From assembly GCA_013140975.1 (NCBI GenBank), contig JABFRV010000122.1, positions 1 to 34,568 of the forward strand: a stretch of 34,568 bases of DNA. The letters run 5' to 3'. The notes under the pieces are model-generated. The model saw only the letters and a program-made list of their open reading frames with translations, did no database searches and was not told the DNA's origin. Positions 15,960-23,905 of this stretch are shown piece after piece. This DNA is from Saprospiraceae bacterium (GTDB lineage Bacteria; Bacteroidota; Bacteroidia; Chitinophagales; Saprospiraceae). Numbering within the stretch: position 1 is the stretch's first letter; the number at the start of each line of letters is the position of its first letter. A program made the translations under genes and the position numbers.

Positions 15960-16748
15960 TTATTTTTTGGTTTTATAATAATCCATTATTAAATTGCTGT
16001 ATTCTTTATATAATTCTTTGAAATGAGGAAACTCTTTAGACAACTCTTTCAAATGCATCTGCACAACTTTTGTGTCAGATCTTCTTGCAGGACCAGTCTG
16101 GCTTTCTTCTGGACCATTGATAAAAATATTTTCCTGGCTAGATTCAACAAGTGGTTTCAATACCTCTATACCTAAATTTAAAGTTGATAGTATCTCTTTA
16201 GCGATTATAAAATTGAAATTTGAAAAATTATTGGCAAAGACTGCCGCTATGTGAATCAGTTTCTTTCTCTCAGAATCAATGGGGTGAAATTTCCAATTCA
16301 TCTGCCGGCATAATTGCTCAACGATGTCTTTGCAGGAATTTGTAGCTTCAATGAAAAAAGGAATTTCGTTCCAGTCAATTTTTGATTTTGCCCCGAAACT
16401 TTGAATAGGCCAAATTACCGCCCGGTTAATAAAAAACTCATTGATTTCCGAAATTGGTTTACTGCCAGAGCAATGAATTATTAATTTATCATTTGCAAGA
16501 ATCTCACTTAACTGCGTACTTAATTCTTTGATTGAATCATCATTAACACAAAGAATATAAGCATCTGCTTTTCGTACAATTTGATCCAAATCAGAATCAA
16601 CCAATGCATCAAGTTTTTTGGCCAATGCCTGAGCTGTCATTTTATTTCTAGAGAAAATTTGACTAATGATAATTCCGTTCTTATAAAAATATCTTCCAAG
16701 ATGATGCGCTAAATTTCCTGAACCAAGAAGAACAATTTTTTGCAGCAT
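15960..16748 (-). CDS. DUF2520 Rossmann-fold NADP-binding protein
   Basis: This 262-residue protein has an N-terminal Rossmann fold with GSGNLAHHL (9-17) for the dinucleotide, DAYILCVNDDSI (62-73) and LIIHCSGS (89-96). The C-terminal helical DUF2520 domain shows KKLIHIAAVFANNFSNF (162-178) and QTGPARRSD (217-225). The architecture resembles pyrroline-5-carboxylate reductase and F420-dependent NADP oxidoreductases. The substrate is unknown, so naming a reaction would be guesswork. It lies 4 nt behind ccmF and 2 nt ahead of the 78-residue gene. Confidence 0.85.
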   Translation of the reverse strand: MLQKIVLLGSGNLAHHLGRYFYKNGIIISQIFSRNKMTAQALAKKLDALVDSDLDQIVRKADAYILCVNDDSIKELSTQLSEILANDKLIIHCSGSKPISEINEFFINRAVIWPIQSFGAKSKIDWNEIPFFIEATNSCKDIVEQLCRQMNWKFHPIDSERKKLIHIAAVFANNFSNFNFIIAKEILSTLNLGIEVLKPLVESSQENIFINGPEESQTGPARRSDTKVVQMHLKELSKEFPHFKELYKEYSNLIMDYYKTKK

Positions 16749-16752
16749 GATA

Positions 16753-19563
16753 TTACTTTCTTCTATAGTAAGCTGCCAATGCTAACCCGAAGACCATTAA
16801 TAAACTTCCTGTCCAAACAAGATTGATACCTGGAAACTCTATAATTTCCATTACGATATAATCAGTACGGGGTGCATTTTCAGCTACTCTAAAGGGTATC
16901 GATTGAGGTAAATTAAGCGGAGTGTATTCAAACTCCATGTTGCCATTTTCCGGATTAATATGAGTAAAAGCCAATTTAACTCCTTTAGAATAATTTATAA
17001 CCGGGACAAATATTTCTGCCTGATTTCTAATTAGGTAAATTGGCATCAGCTCAGATTTTTTCCCATCTTTTTCAATTTCTAATTTAGCACCCAATACAAT
17101 GTCCCCTTCTTGTTTTTGATATTGCTTGGTCGCAGGATTCTTTTCAAAGCCTATTAATTTAAATTTAGAATCATCCGGTGCTTTAAATTCCTCACTCTCT
17201 TTGAGAGAAAATCTCACCGGTTTAGCGCTAAGATTCATTTTAGAAATAGTATATGCCAGGGAATCAGAAATATCTATTCGAATTCCTGTTTTAGAATCCT
17301 GAACAGGCAATTTAAAAGCTTCATCTGTTTTGAATATTATCGACGGCTTTAATGTAGTATTTGCAGTTTGTCCAATTTCACCTGATAGAATGGTAAATTG
17401 CAAAGCGATTTCATCATCATTCAGCTCTACCTTAGGATCTTTGTAGTCTTTATTAATCTCACTTAGGACGTAATAATATTTTTTACCTAACACAGTATCT
17501 TGCAAATGAAATGTATAATGCTCATACCGTAAACTATCTTCTACTTTTTTAGCATTTTCTACATCCATTTGGACAGCCGGAATTTGAGCAATTAATGTAA
17601 ATAAGTCTTTGTTCCAATAATGTCGAATAAAAGGATTAGCAGCAGCAACTTTTGTTAACTTATTATCATATTGCACATCCGGAAATAGAGTGAATTCTTC
17701 TTGCACCTTTCCTGAAGTATCTTCTCTTACAACATCGATCGTATATTTCCTAAACCTATTTTCAAAGGTGTCATGTTTAAAATTCAACCAATGCCCATCT
17801 GCGTATTTTTTTTCATTCTTAAAAAGTAAAAAATGTCTGTTTATTGATTCAGGATCTTCCTGGAATATGGAATCTTCCTGAAAGAACTTTTCAGGAACTA
17901 TGTTTTTACGATTTAAACCTGTAAAAATTATACCCAGTAATAATAATCCGAATCCAATGTGGGACATTACTGCTCCTTTAATTTTTGGATTCTGAGAAAG
18001 GTTTGTAAATATATAATATGCGTTTCCAAAAATTACAAACCAGGTTGAAAATAGCAAAACGTAAATTGAAATATTTGACCGATCTAAGAAATATCCTGTT
18101 AAAAGAGTAAGAAGAATTGACGCCACAACGATTATTCCAATTTTAACAAAAGTCCCTTTATTAAAACCACTTAATTTAGTTCCCAGATATTTTAAGTATA
18201 ATCCAAAACCGGATAATAATGCCATTACTACTGCAATCCATATCTGAAATCTGTTATGATGAGCTACAACATCTACCGGTGCGCTTCTATGATATGACTT
18301 CCAATCTGCGCCAACAATTCCACCAAAAAAATCAAGCAATTTATTATAAACTGGTATGCTGGTTGTAAATGTTATTAATACTGCGCTAAAAAGAAGGATC
18401 AAACTTCCAATAAACATCCAAAACTCTCGCGATTCAATTTTTTCTTCTTGTTTAATCGCTGGAATTGATTTATTTGCGTGAAATAAAATCACAAAAGGAA
18501 CAATTAATGTTAGTAGAATAAAACCTACCAACTGCCACCCCAATCCTAAGCCTGTAAATGCATGCACGCTTGTATCACCTAAGACTCCGCTTCGAGTCAG
18601 ATATGTAGAATATATTACGAGCGCAAAAGATAAAAAGTAAAATACAATCGTTGCCCTAATGGAATATCCAGTTGATTGCGCTATCAGATGCCCATGAATT
18701 CCTGCTATAAGAACCAACCATGGAACGAGCGACATATTCTCAACGGGATCCCAAGCCCAGTATCCTCCAAATGAAAGAGCTTCGTATGCCCAAATTCCAC
18801 CCATAAGGATTCCCATTCCTAAAAATGAGGCTGAAAATAAACTCCATTTAAGGCAAGGTTTTAACCATTCTGTAAATTTTCCGGTTATAAGTCCGGATAA
18901 AGCATAAGCAAATGGTAACACAGTTGAAGAAAACCCTAAGAAAAGTGTTGGAGGATGAATAATCATCCAATAATTCTGCAACAACGGATTCATTCCATTT
19001 CCTTCTATCAGTGCGACATAATTAGGGTTTTTAAACAATGGAATATCCATCGTCTGCCTTAATAATAAAAATGGATTACTGCCCAGTCTATATCCAAACA
19101 CATGAATTCCTAATATCATGCTCATTAAGATTGCCTGAACAATCATAATGATTCCAATATTCATCCAAGTGAATTGGTTCTTGTGTCTCAGTAACAACAA
19201 ACACAAAACAATATTCCAGAACATCCATAATAAAAAGGAACCTTCCTGCCCTTCCCAAAACGCTGAAAGAATATATTTCATCGGAAGATCCGCAGAAACG
19301 TGCTCCCACACATAATGATATTCGTAATATTGCTTCATCATCATGAATAGCATTAATCCGATTATACCCAGGACACAAATGGCATGAAAACCAAGTCCCA
19401 GATAACTCCATTTATGATAAAGTTCGAATTGCTTTCCTTCTTTACGATAAGAACTAATAGCAATTATTGCAAGATAAATTGTTGAAAGAAATGCAAAAAT
19501 GATGAATAAGTATCCTAAATTCTGAACCCAGAGATGTTCACCCTGGTATTGAATTCCCGTCAT
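16753..19563 (-). CDS. ccmF: CcmF-type cytochrome c haem lyase with large periplasmic domain
   Basis: A 936-residue polytopic membrane protein; the classical CcmF is about 650. It takes haem from CcmE and attaches it to apocytochrome c outside the inner membrane. The WWD haem-binding signature (GGYWAWDPVENMSLVPW) is at 266-282, and histidines at 203 (IIHPP), 289 and 291 (GIHGH) and 435-436 lie near membrane borders. About 14 helices fill residues 13-550, and one last helix lies at about 913-932. Between them sits a soluble domain of about 360 residues, much longer than in E. coli. The ATG overlaps the ccmE stop (TAATG). ccmA, B, C, G and H are not in this window. Confidence 0.93.
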   Translation of the reverse strand: MTGIQYQGEHLWVQNLGYLFIIFAFLSTIYLAIIAISSYRKEGKQFELYHKWSYLGLGFHAICVLGIIGLMLFMMMKQYYEYHYVWEHVSADLPMKYILSAFWEGQEGSFLLWMFWNIVLCLLLLRHKNQFTWMNIGIIMIVQAILMSMILGIHVFGYRLGSNPFLLLRQTMDIPLFKNPNYVALIEGNGMNPLLQNYWMIIHPPTLFLGFSSTVLPFAYALSGLITGKFTEWLKPCLKWSLFSASFLGMGILMGGIWAYEALSFGGYWAWDPVENMSLVPWLVLIAGIHGHLIAQSTGYSIRATIVFYFLSFALVIYSTYLTRSGVLGDTSVHAFTGLGLGWQLVGFILLTLIVPFVILFHANKSIPAIKQEEKIESREFWMFIGSLILLFSAVLITFTTSIPVYNKLLDFFGGIVGADWKSYHRSAPVDVVAHHNRFQIWIAVVMALLSGFGLYLKYLGTKLSGFNKGTFVKIGIIVVASILLTLLTGYFLDRSNISIYVLLFSTWFVIFGNAYYIFTNLSQNPKIKGAVMSHIGFGLLLLGIIFTGLNRKNIVPEKFFQEDSIFQEDPESINRHFLLFKNEKKYADGHWLNFKHDTFENRFRKYTIDVVREDTSGKVQEEFTLFPDVQYDNKLTKVAAANPFIRHYWNKDLFTLIAQIPAVQMDVENAKKVEDSLRYEHYTFHLQDTVLGKKYYYVLSEINKDYKDPKVELNDDEIALQFTILSGEIGQTANTTLKPSIIFKTDEAFKLPVQDSKTGIRIDISDSLAYTISKMNLSAKPVRFSLKESEEFKAPDDSKFKLIGFEKNPATKQYQKQEGDIVLGAKLEIEKDGKKSELMPIYLIRNQAEIFVPVINYSKGVKLAFTHINPENGNMEFEYTPLNLPQSIPFRVAENAPRTDYIVMEIIEFPGINLVWTGSLLMVFGLALAAYYRRK

Positions 19564-19955
19564 TAGCTTTGGGATTTAATATAGATTTCTTCGTCTTTAT
19601 ACTTAGAAGGACATTTAAGCAAAACATCTGATGCAATGAATACATTATCTTTCATTTTGCCAGTAACGACAATTTGCTCTGAAAGTTCGAAATCCTGTGG
19701 TTTAGCGGCTTTAAGAATAACCTGAATGCTCTCGCCTGATTTATCCATAACATAAAAAGAGAAACTATTAGCATCCTTCACAGGATCATAGACCATATCC
19801 TTTGTTTTGTCCAATTGACCGACAATTTTAACAGCATTACCAGACTTTCTGGCGTCTGAGAAACTGGCATAAGAGGTGATATCCTTAGAAGCAGATACCA
19901 GAAGCGCTATGGCTCCTCCGAGGAATATCAAACCGAACAATAAGGACTTTTTCAT
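19563..19955 (-). CDS. ccmE: Haem chaperone CcmE, Cys-type (CxxxY)
   Basis: A 130-residue protein with an N-terminal membrane anchor (5-22) and a small OB-fold periplasmic domain containing VKIVGQLD (42-49), FSFYVMD (65-71) and QIVVTGKM (94-101). CcmE binds haem covalently and hands it to CcmF. In classical CcmE the ligand is His130 within HxxxY. Here the aligned position is Cys115 in LLKCPSKY, with Tyr119 kept, making CxxxY. Cys-type CcmE is known from archaea and Desulfovibrio in a variant called System I*. It is first in an operon with ccmF, the DUF2520 protein and the 78-residue protein. The ATG lies just 4 nt behind an exact -7 box. Confidence 0.93.
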   Translation of the reverse strand: MKKSLLFGLIFLGGAIALLVSASKDITSYASFSDARKSGNAVKIVGQLDKTKDMVYDPVKDANSFSFYVMDKSGESIQVILKAAKPQDFELSEQIVVTGKMKDNVFIASDVLLKCPSKYKDEEIYIKSQS

Positions 19956-19959
19956 GTGG

Positions 19960-19967
19960 CAAATTTA
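19960..19967 (-). promoter_or_regulatory. -7 element directly before ccmE
   Basis: TAAATTTG on the minus strand, then CCAC, then the ccmE ATG. The match to TAnnTTTG is exact. TTTG at 19995-19992 is a possible -33 element, with a 24-nt gap that is slightly long. Transcription would begin at or next to the start codon. Confidence 0.55.
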
Positions 19968-20034
19968 CACTTTTTACCTGAAATAAGATAACAAATAAGG
20001 ACTCAAATAGTTATGTGGTTCTTAAAGTTTTTGT

Positions 20035-20073
20035 ACCATTTTTAAATAGATAGTATGAAACCATTTTTAAATA
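20035..20073. repeat. 14-bp direct repeat, 25-bp period
   Basis: ACCATTTTTAAATA occurs at 20035-20048 and again at 20060-20073, about 80-120 nt upstream of the ccmE start on the minus strand. The spacing of roughly two and a half helical turns could suit a regulator, but no family is indicated. Confidence 0.6.
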
Positions 20074-20286
20074 ATCATTAATTAAAGAAATTATTTGGAA
20101 CAACTTTACGTATCTGTCGTGCAAATGATTTTTAATTTCTGATTTAATGTGCATTGGATAAAACCAAATCCAATAAAAAGTTAAAATAATTGAAATAAGC
20201 TAACTTACTTCATAATTAATTATTTCCGGCGATGACCACGGGAATATTGTTTGATCGGAAAATAATAACTTAATAAGAATTTACAA

Positions 20287-20589
20287 TTACTTGTAAATAG
20301 ATCTATTTAACGTGTTACCATATTCCAATTCATTACTCATACTCAAATTACCCAATCGAAAACTTGGTAAGAAGTTATAGCGAAGACATAATTTATGCTC
20401 CCATTTACAAAATAATGGAAGCTCATATTCCCGAACCGGAAAAAGAGCAATTGAATTATTGAAAAATCGAATCTTTGAAATGGAATCTGTATTTATAAAT
20501 TTCTCAAATGAATTCGAAGATCTAGATTGAGAAGTTACCTCACATACACAATGAGAAAGCACAAAAATCAACAAGATTTTAAACTTCAT
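20287..20589 (-). CDS. Small exported protein of unknown function
   Basis: A 100-residue protein with a probable signal peptide (MKFKILLIFVLSHCVCEVTSQ). The mature part has LPLFCKWEHKLCLRYNF followed by FRLGNLSMSNELEYGN. I recall the pattern FC-x-x-E, then FRLG, then LEG or EYG from short Bacteroidota proteins of unknown role. The mature part keeps two Cys residues, seven residues apart, which could form a disulphide or bind metal. It starts 4 nt after the 41-codon gene and is the last gene of the HtrA-carboxylase operon. The link to the carboxylase is positional only. Confidence 0.65.
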   Translation of the reverse strand: MKFKILLIFVLSHCVCEVTSQSRSSNSFEKFINTDSISKIRFFNNSIALFPVREYELPLFCKWEHKLCLRYNFLPSFRLGNLSMSNELEYGNTLNRSIYK

Positions 20590-20593
20590 AAAT

Positions 20594-20719
20594 TTATTTA
20601 TTGCATAACCAATTCACTACACTGGCACCAAACACCAACCACAGAATTCCTTTTATAAGAAAGAAGAGAAATCCAGCAATGCCAATTTTTTTTAACCAAT
20701 TCTTTTGATTTTCTTTCAT
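20594..20719 (-). CDS. 41-residue single-pass membrane peptide
   Basis: A short gene read from ATG at 20719 to TAA at 20594. The peptide starts MKENQKNWLKKIG, is positively charged, then has one hydrophobic helix (IAGFLFFLIKGILWLVFG, about 14-31) and a short tail ending NWLCNK. The charge distribution suits an N-in single-pass inner-membrane peptide. It lies 13 nt after the carboxylase stop and 4 nt before the next start, so it fills the operon with no slack, which argues for a real gene. I recall similar short GFLFFLIKG peptides in Bacteroidota but no proven function. Confidence 0.75.
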   Translation of the reverse strand: MKENQKNWLKKIGIAGFLFFLIKGILWLVFGASVVNWLCNK

Positions 20720-20732
20720 AAACGCAAAGATA

Positions 20733-22367
20733 TTATGTCTGTATAACACCTACTGAAAAATCATCAATGGGAGATTGATTGGCTATTTCAATTCCCAGAG
20801 CAATTTTATTGCGAGTTTCTCTGGGATCAATTATTGCATCGACCCACAACCTTGAAGCTGCATAATAAGCGCTTGTTTGCTTTTCATATCGTTGATTAAT
20901 CATGTCAAAGAGCTCTTTCTCCTCCTGTTCATTAGGCTCTTTTCCTTTAGATTTTAGGGATGATACCTGAATTTGAGTTAGAACTTTAGCTGCTTGTTGA
21001 CCACCCATAACTGCAATTTTTGCAGTAGGCCAGGCTAGAATGAGTCTTGGATCATAGGCCTTGCCGCACATTGCATAATTTCCGGCACCATAAGAATTTC
21101 CAATAATAATGGTAAACTTAGGAACAGTAGAATTGGAAACAGCATTTACCATCTTGGCGCCATCTTTAATTATACCTCCATGTTCTGAACGGGTTCCTAC
21201 CATAAATCCAGTAACATCCTGAACAAAAACCAGTGGAATTTTTTTCTGATTGCAATTCATGATAAACCGCGCAGCTTTATCAGCAGAATCAGAATAAATA
21301 ACTCCACCCATTTGCATTTCACCTTTACCAGATTTATGGACTTTTCGATCGTTTGCAACGATCCCTACTGCCCAACCTTTAATTCTTGCATAACCGCACA
21401 ATATGGTTTTGCCATAATCTTGTTTATACTCCACAAGTGTTGAATCATCTACGATACATTCAAGGATTGACTTAATAGAATATGGCTTAAGGTTGCCTGC
21501 AGGAAATCTTGTTAAAATATCTGCACTGGAAAATTTTGGTTCAATGGATTCAACTTTGTCAAAACCTGCATTTTGTGGCGAACCAAATTTGTCTACCAAA
21601 TTTCGAATCGTCTGAAGACAAGTTTCATCACTAGCCTCTTTATAATCTGTTACGCCTGAAATTTCACAATGCGTTTTCGCTCCACCTAATGTTTCATTAT
21701 CTGTCTCTTCTCCAATTGCAGCTTTTACCAGATAAGGCCCTGCAAGAAAAATGCTACCTGTTTTTTCTACAATCAAGGCTTCGTCGCTCATGATTGGAAG
21801 ATATGCTCCACCTGCAACACAAGCACCCATGATTGCAGCAATCTGAGGTATGCCTTTACTTGAAAGGATCGCATTGTTTCTAAACATTCTACCAAAATGT
21901 TCTTTATCCGGAAATATTTCATCTTGCATAGGAAGATAAACACCAGCACTATCGACAAGATAAATTAATGGAATTCTGTTTTCAAGGGCTATTTCCTGAG
22001 CTCTTAAATTTTTCTTAGCTGTAATTGGAAACCAAGCACCGGCTTTAACTGTAGCATCATTCGCAATGATTACGCACCATCTTTTACTCACTTTTGCAAT
22101 TACCACAACGACTCCTCCACATGGACAACCTCCATGCTCTTCATACAATTCATAGCCTGCAAATTCTGATAATTCCAGAATTTCACTATCCGGATCAATT
22201 AATTTTTGAATTCTTTGTCTTGCAGATAATTTTCCCTGCGATGCAAGCGCATCCAGTTTTTTCTGACCTCCTCCAAGTTTAATTTTATCCAGCTCTTTAT
22301 TGAGCTTGCTTAACAATAATTTAAAGTGATCTTCATTTTTGTTCCATTCCAATTCTTGCTCCGTCAT
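20733..22367 (-). CDS. mccB: Acyl-CoA carboxylase beta subunit, methylcrotonyl-CoA carboxylase-like
   Basis: The 544-residue length fits the MccB branch (about 535-560) of biotin-dependent carboxyl transferases. Two crotonase-like halves are present: the first with IYLVDSAGVYLP (135-146) and GACVAGGAYLP (181-191), the second with VFVQDVTGFMVG (380-391) and GNSYGAGNYAM (423-433), whose glycines form the oxyanion holes. ANDATVKAGAWFPIT and FPDKEHFGRMF are typical of methylcrotonyl-CoA carboxylase, which acts in leucine breakdown; a propionyl- or geranyl-CoA role cannot be excluded. No biotin carboxylase subunit is in the window. It lies 15 nt after the HtrA-type protease gene. Confidence 0.87.
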   Translation of the reverse strand: MTEQELEWNKNEDHFKLLLSKLNKELDKIKLGGGQKKLDALASQGKLSARQRIQKLIDPDSEILELSEFAGYELYEEHGGCPCGGVVVVIAKVSKRWCVIIANDATVKAGAWFPITAKKNLRAQEIALENRIPLIYLVDSAGVYLPMQDEIFPDKEHFGRMFRNNAILSSKGIPQIAAIMGACVAGGAYLPIMSDEALIVEKTGSIFLAGPYLVKAAIGEETDNETLGGAKTHCEISGVTDYKEASDETCLQTIRNLVDKFGSPQNAGFDKVESIEPKFSSADILTRFPAGNLKPYSIKSILECIVDDSTLVEYKQDYGKTILCGYARIKGWAVGIVANDRKVHKSGKGEMQMGGVIYSDSADKAARFIMNCNQKKIPLVFVQDVTGFMVGTRSEHGGIIKDGAKMVNAVSNSTVPKFTIIIGNSYGAGNYAMCGKAYDPRLILAWPTAKIAVMGGQQAAKVLTQIQVSSLKSKGKEPNEQEEKELFDMINQRYEKQTSAYYAASRLWVDAIIDPRETRNKIALGIEIANQSPIDDFSVGVIQT

Positions 22368-22382
22368 TTTTTACCTATACTT

Positions 22383-23819
22383 TTACTCTTTGTAAAAACT
22401 GTAAGGATATTGTCCCTTATACTGTTCATACACTCCGTTTAATAATATTTTTGATTTAGAATTCTCAATCTCCTGAATTAATTCATTGACTGATGAAATG
22501 TTTTTATTATTCACTGAAGTAATAATAAAATTAGGTGCCATGTTGGTATTCGCTATGATGCTATTTCTATGAATATTAATTACTTTAACGCCTTTAATTT
22601 TTAAGTTTTGTAATTCTACTTCACTCAACTCACGAACTTCAATTCCATACTTTACTAAAATTGGATCCTTTCTAGTTGCAATAAGTTCAGTTGAATTTAT
22701 TTGATTTTTTAGGATAGCTTTGGTTTTAAATAATTGCTTGTTCCGCCAGTAATTAATATTTACTTCCATTCCTGGCTTCATAGTTCCAACTATTTCCTGA
22801 AGTTCGGCGACATTATTTACAATGTGTTCATTAATTGCAATAATAATATCATCTGCTTTCAGGCCGGCCAAATCAGCTGCGCCATCTTTGGAAGTATTGG
22901 AAATAAAAACCCCAGACACACGTGCTAGTCCAAATTCTTTGGATTTTTGATCGTCAACATTCTCTATTGTCACTCCTAATAATCCTCGCTGAACAACTCC
23001 AAAGTCCTTTAAATCATGAATAACTTTTTTCACGAGATTAGAAGGAATTGAAAATGAATATCCTTCGTATCTACCTGTAAAAGTCATTATGGCTGTATTG
23101 ATTCCGATTAATTCACCTTTCGTATTTACCAATGCACCTCCACTATTGCCGGGATTCACTGCCGCATCCGTTTGTATAAATGATTCGATTCGATATTGCT
23201 GAGCGTTTAGAATGTTAATGTTTCGTGCTTTGGCAGAAATTATTCCTGCTGTTACAGTGGATTGAAGTTTAAAGGGATTACCAACTGCCAATACCCATTC
23301 TCCGACATCTGCGGAATCAGAGTTGCCAAACTCTAAATATGGTAGTCCACTATCTTCAATTTTTATAAGTGCCAAATCAGTATTAGAATCTGTTCCAATA
23401 ACTTTTGCTATATACTCTCTGTTGTCATTTAACAACACTTTGAGATTTCCTGATTTTTCAATAACATGATTATTCGTAATAATATATCCATCTGGCGAGA
23501 TAATTACGCCAGATCCAGTGGAATATGCTTTATCCACAAAGAATGATTTAGACTCCTCGAGACTCTGTCCTTCAATATAAACAACAGCAGGAGTCGAAAT
23601 TCTTGAAGCAAAAACAAAATCTGAAGAACCTAATCCAGGGTTAACAAGGCTTTCGAAAGCAACCTTCCTCTCCCAGTTTTGACCTGAAGCTATTTGATTC
23701 TTTAAGGATCTTATAAGTTGAAGCTGCTCTCTTTCATGATATTGATGATATATCACCACTGAAGCCGATGAAGCAAATATAGCTATAAGGCTCATTATCA
23801 ATATAATACGCAAATTCAT
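22383..23819 (-). CDS. HtrA/Deg-type serine protease with two PDZ domains
   Basis: A 478-residue envelope protease anchored or exported by an N-terminal hydrophobic segment (4-24). The chymotrypsin-like domain has the full triad: His118 (ITNNHVI), Asp148 (NTDLALIK) and Ser226 (VNPGNSGGAL). PDZ1 spans about 278-366 (GLLGVTIE to the LKADDIIIAINE region) and a more divergent PDZ2 about 385-470. HtrA proteases degrade or refold damaged periplasmic proteins under PDZ control. It is first in the operon, ahead of the carboxylase, with no evident functional link. The upstream 86 nt lack an exact -7 box but hold a perfect inverted repeat. Confidence 0.93.
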   Translation of the reverse strand: MNLRIILIMSLIAIFASSASVVIYHQYHEREQLQLIRSLKNQIASGQNWERKVAFESLVNPGLGSSDFVFASRISTPAVVYIEGQSLEESKSFFVDKAYSTGSGVIISPDGYIITNNHVIEKSGNLKVLLNDNREYIAKVIGTDSNTDLALIKIEDSGLPYLEFGNSDSADVGEWVLAVGNPFKLQSTVTAGIISAKARNINILNAQQYRIESFIQTDAAVNPGNSGGALVNTKGELIGINTAIMTFTGRYEGYSFSIPSNLVKKVIHDLKDFGVVQRGLLGVTIENVDDQKSKEFGLARVSGVFISNTSKDGAADLAGLKADDIIIAINEHIVNNVAELQEIVGTMKPGMEVNINYWRNKQLFKTKAILKNQINSTELIATRKDPILVKYGIEVRELSEVELQNLKIKGVKVINIHRNSIIANTNMAPNFIITSVNNKNISSVNELIQEIENSKSKILLNGVYEQYKGQYPYSFYKE

Positions 23820-23850
23820 AGTACTTTATACATTAAAATTAATAATAATA

Positions 23851-23875
23851 TATCAAATAGTATGCCTATTTGATA
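23851..23875. repeat. Perfect 10-bp inverted repeat between the T9SS substrate gene and the protease gene
   Basis: TATCAAATAG (23851-23860) pairs with CTATTTGATA (23866-23875) around a 5-nt loop. On the minus strand it lies 31 nt after the big gene's stop and 32 nt before the protease start, followed by an AT-rich stretch. It could be an AT-rich terminator or an operator for the protease. A separate 10-bp palindrome, AAAGCGCTTT, lies at 23891-23900. Confidence 0.5.
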
Positions 23876-23905
23876 CTATGATTAACAAGAAAAGCGCTTT
23901 AAGGA

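Larger units (their letters stand above)
19956..20286. other. 331-nt intergenic region upstream of ccmE
   Basis: No coding sequence is evident. It contains the ccmE -7 box, the 14-bp direct repeat at 20035-20073, and a 7-bp inverted repeat, ATTGGAT (20153-20159) with ATCCAAT (20168-20174), without a T-tract. There is no convincing terminator for the upstream operon ending at 20287. The sequence is very AT-rich apart from a short GC-richer patch near 20226-20241. Confidence 0.6.

Noticed and set aside
20153-20174. 7-bp hairpin as a terminator for the carboxylase operon
   Set aside because: It is AT-rich, far from the operon end, and has no T-run on the minus strand after it.
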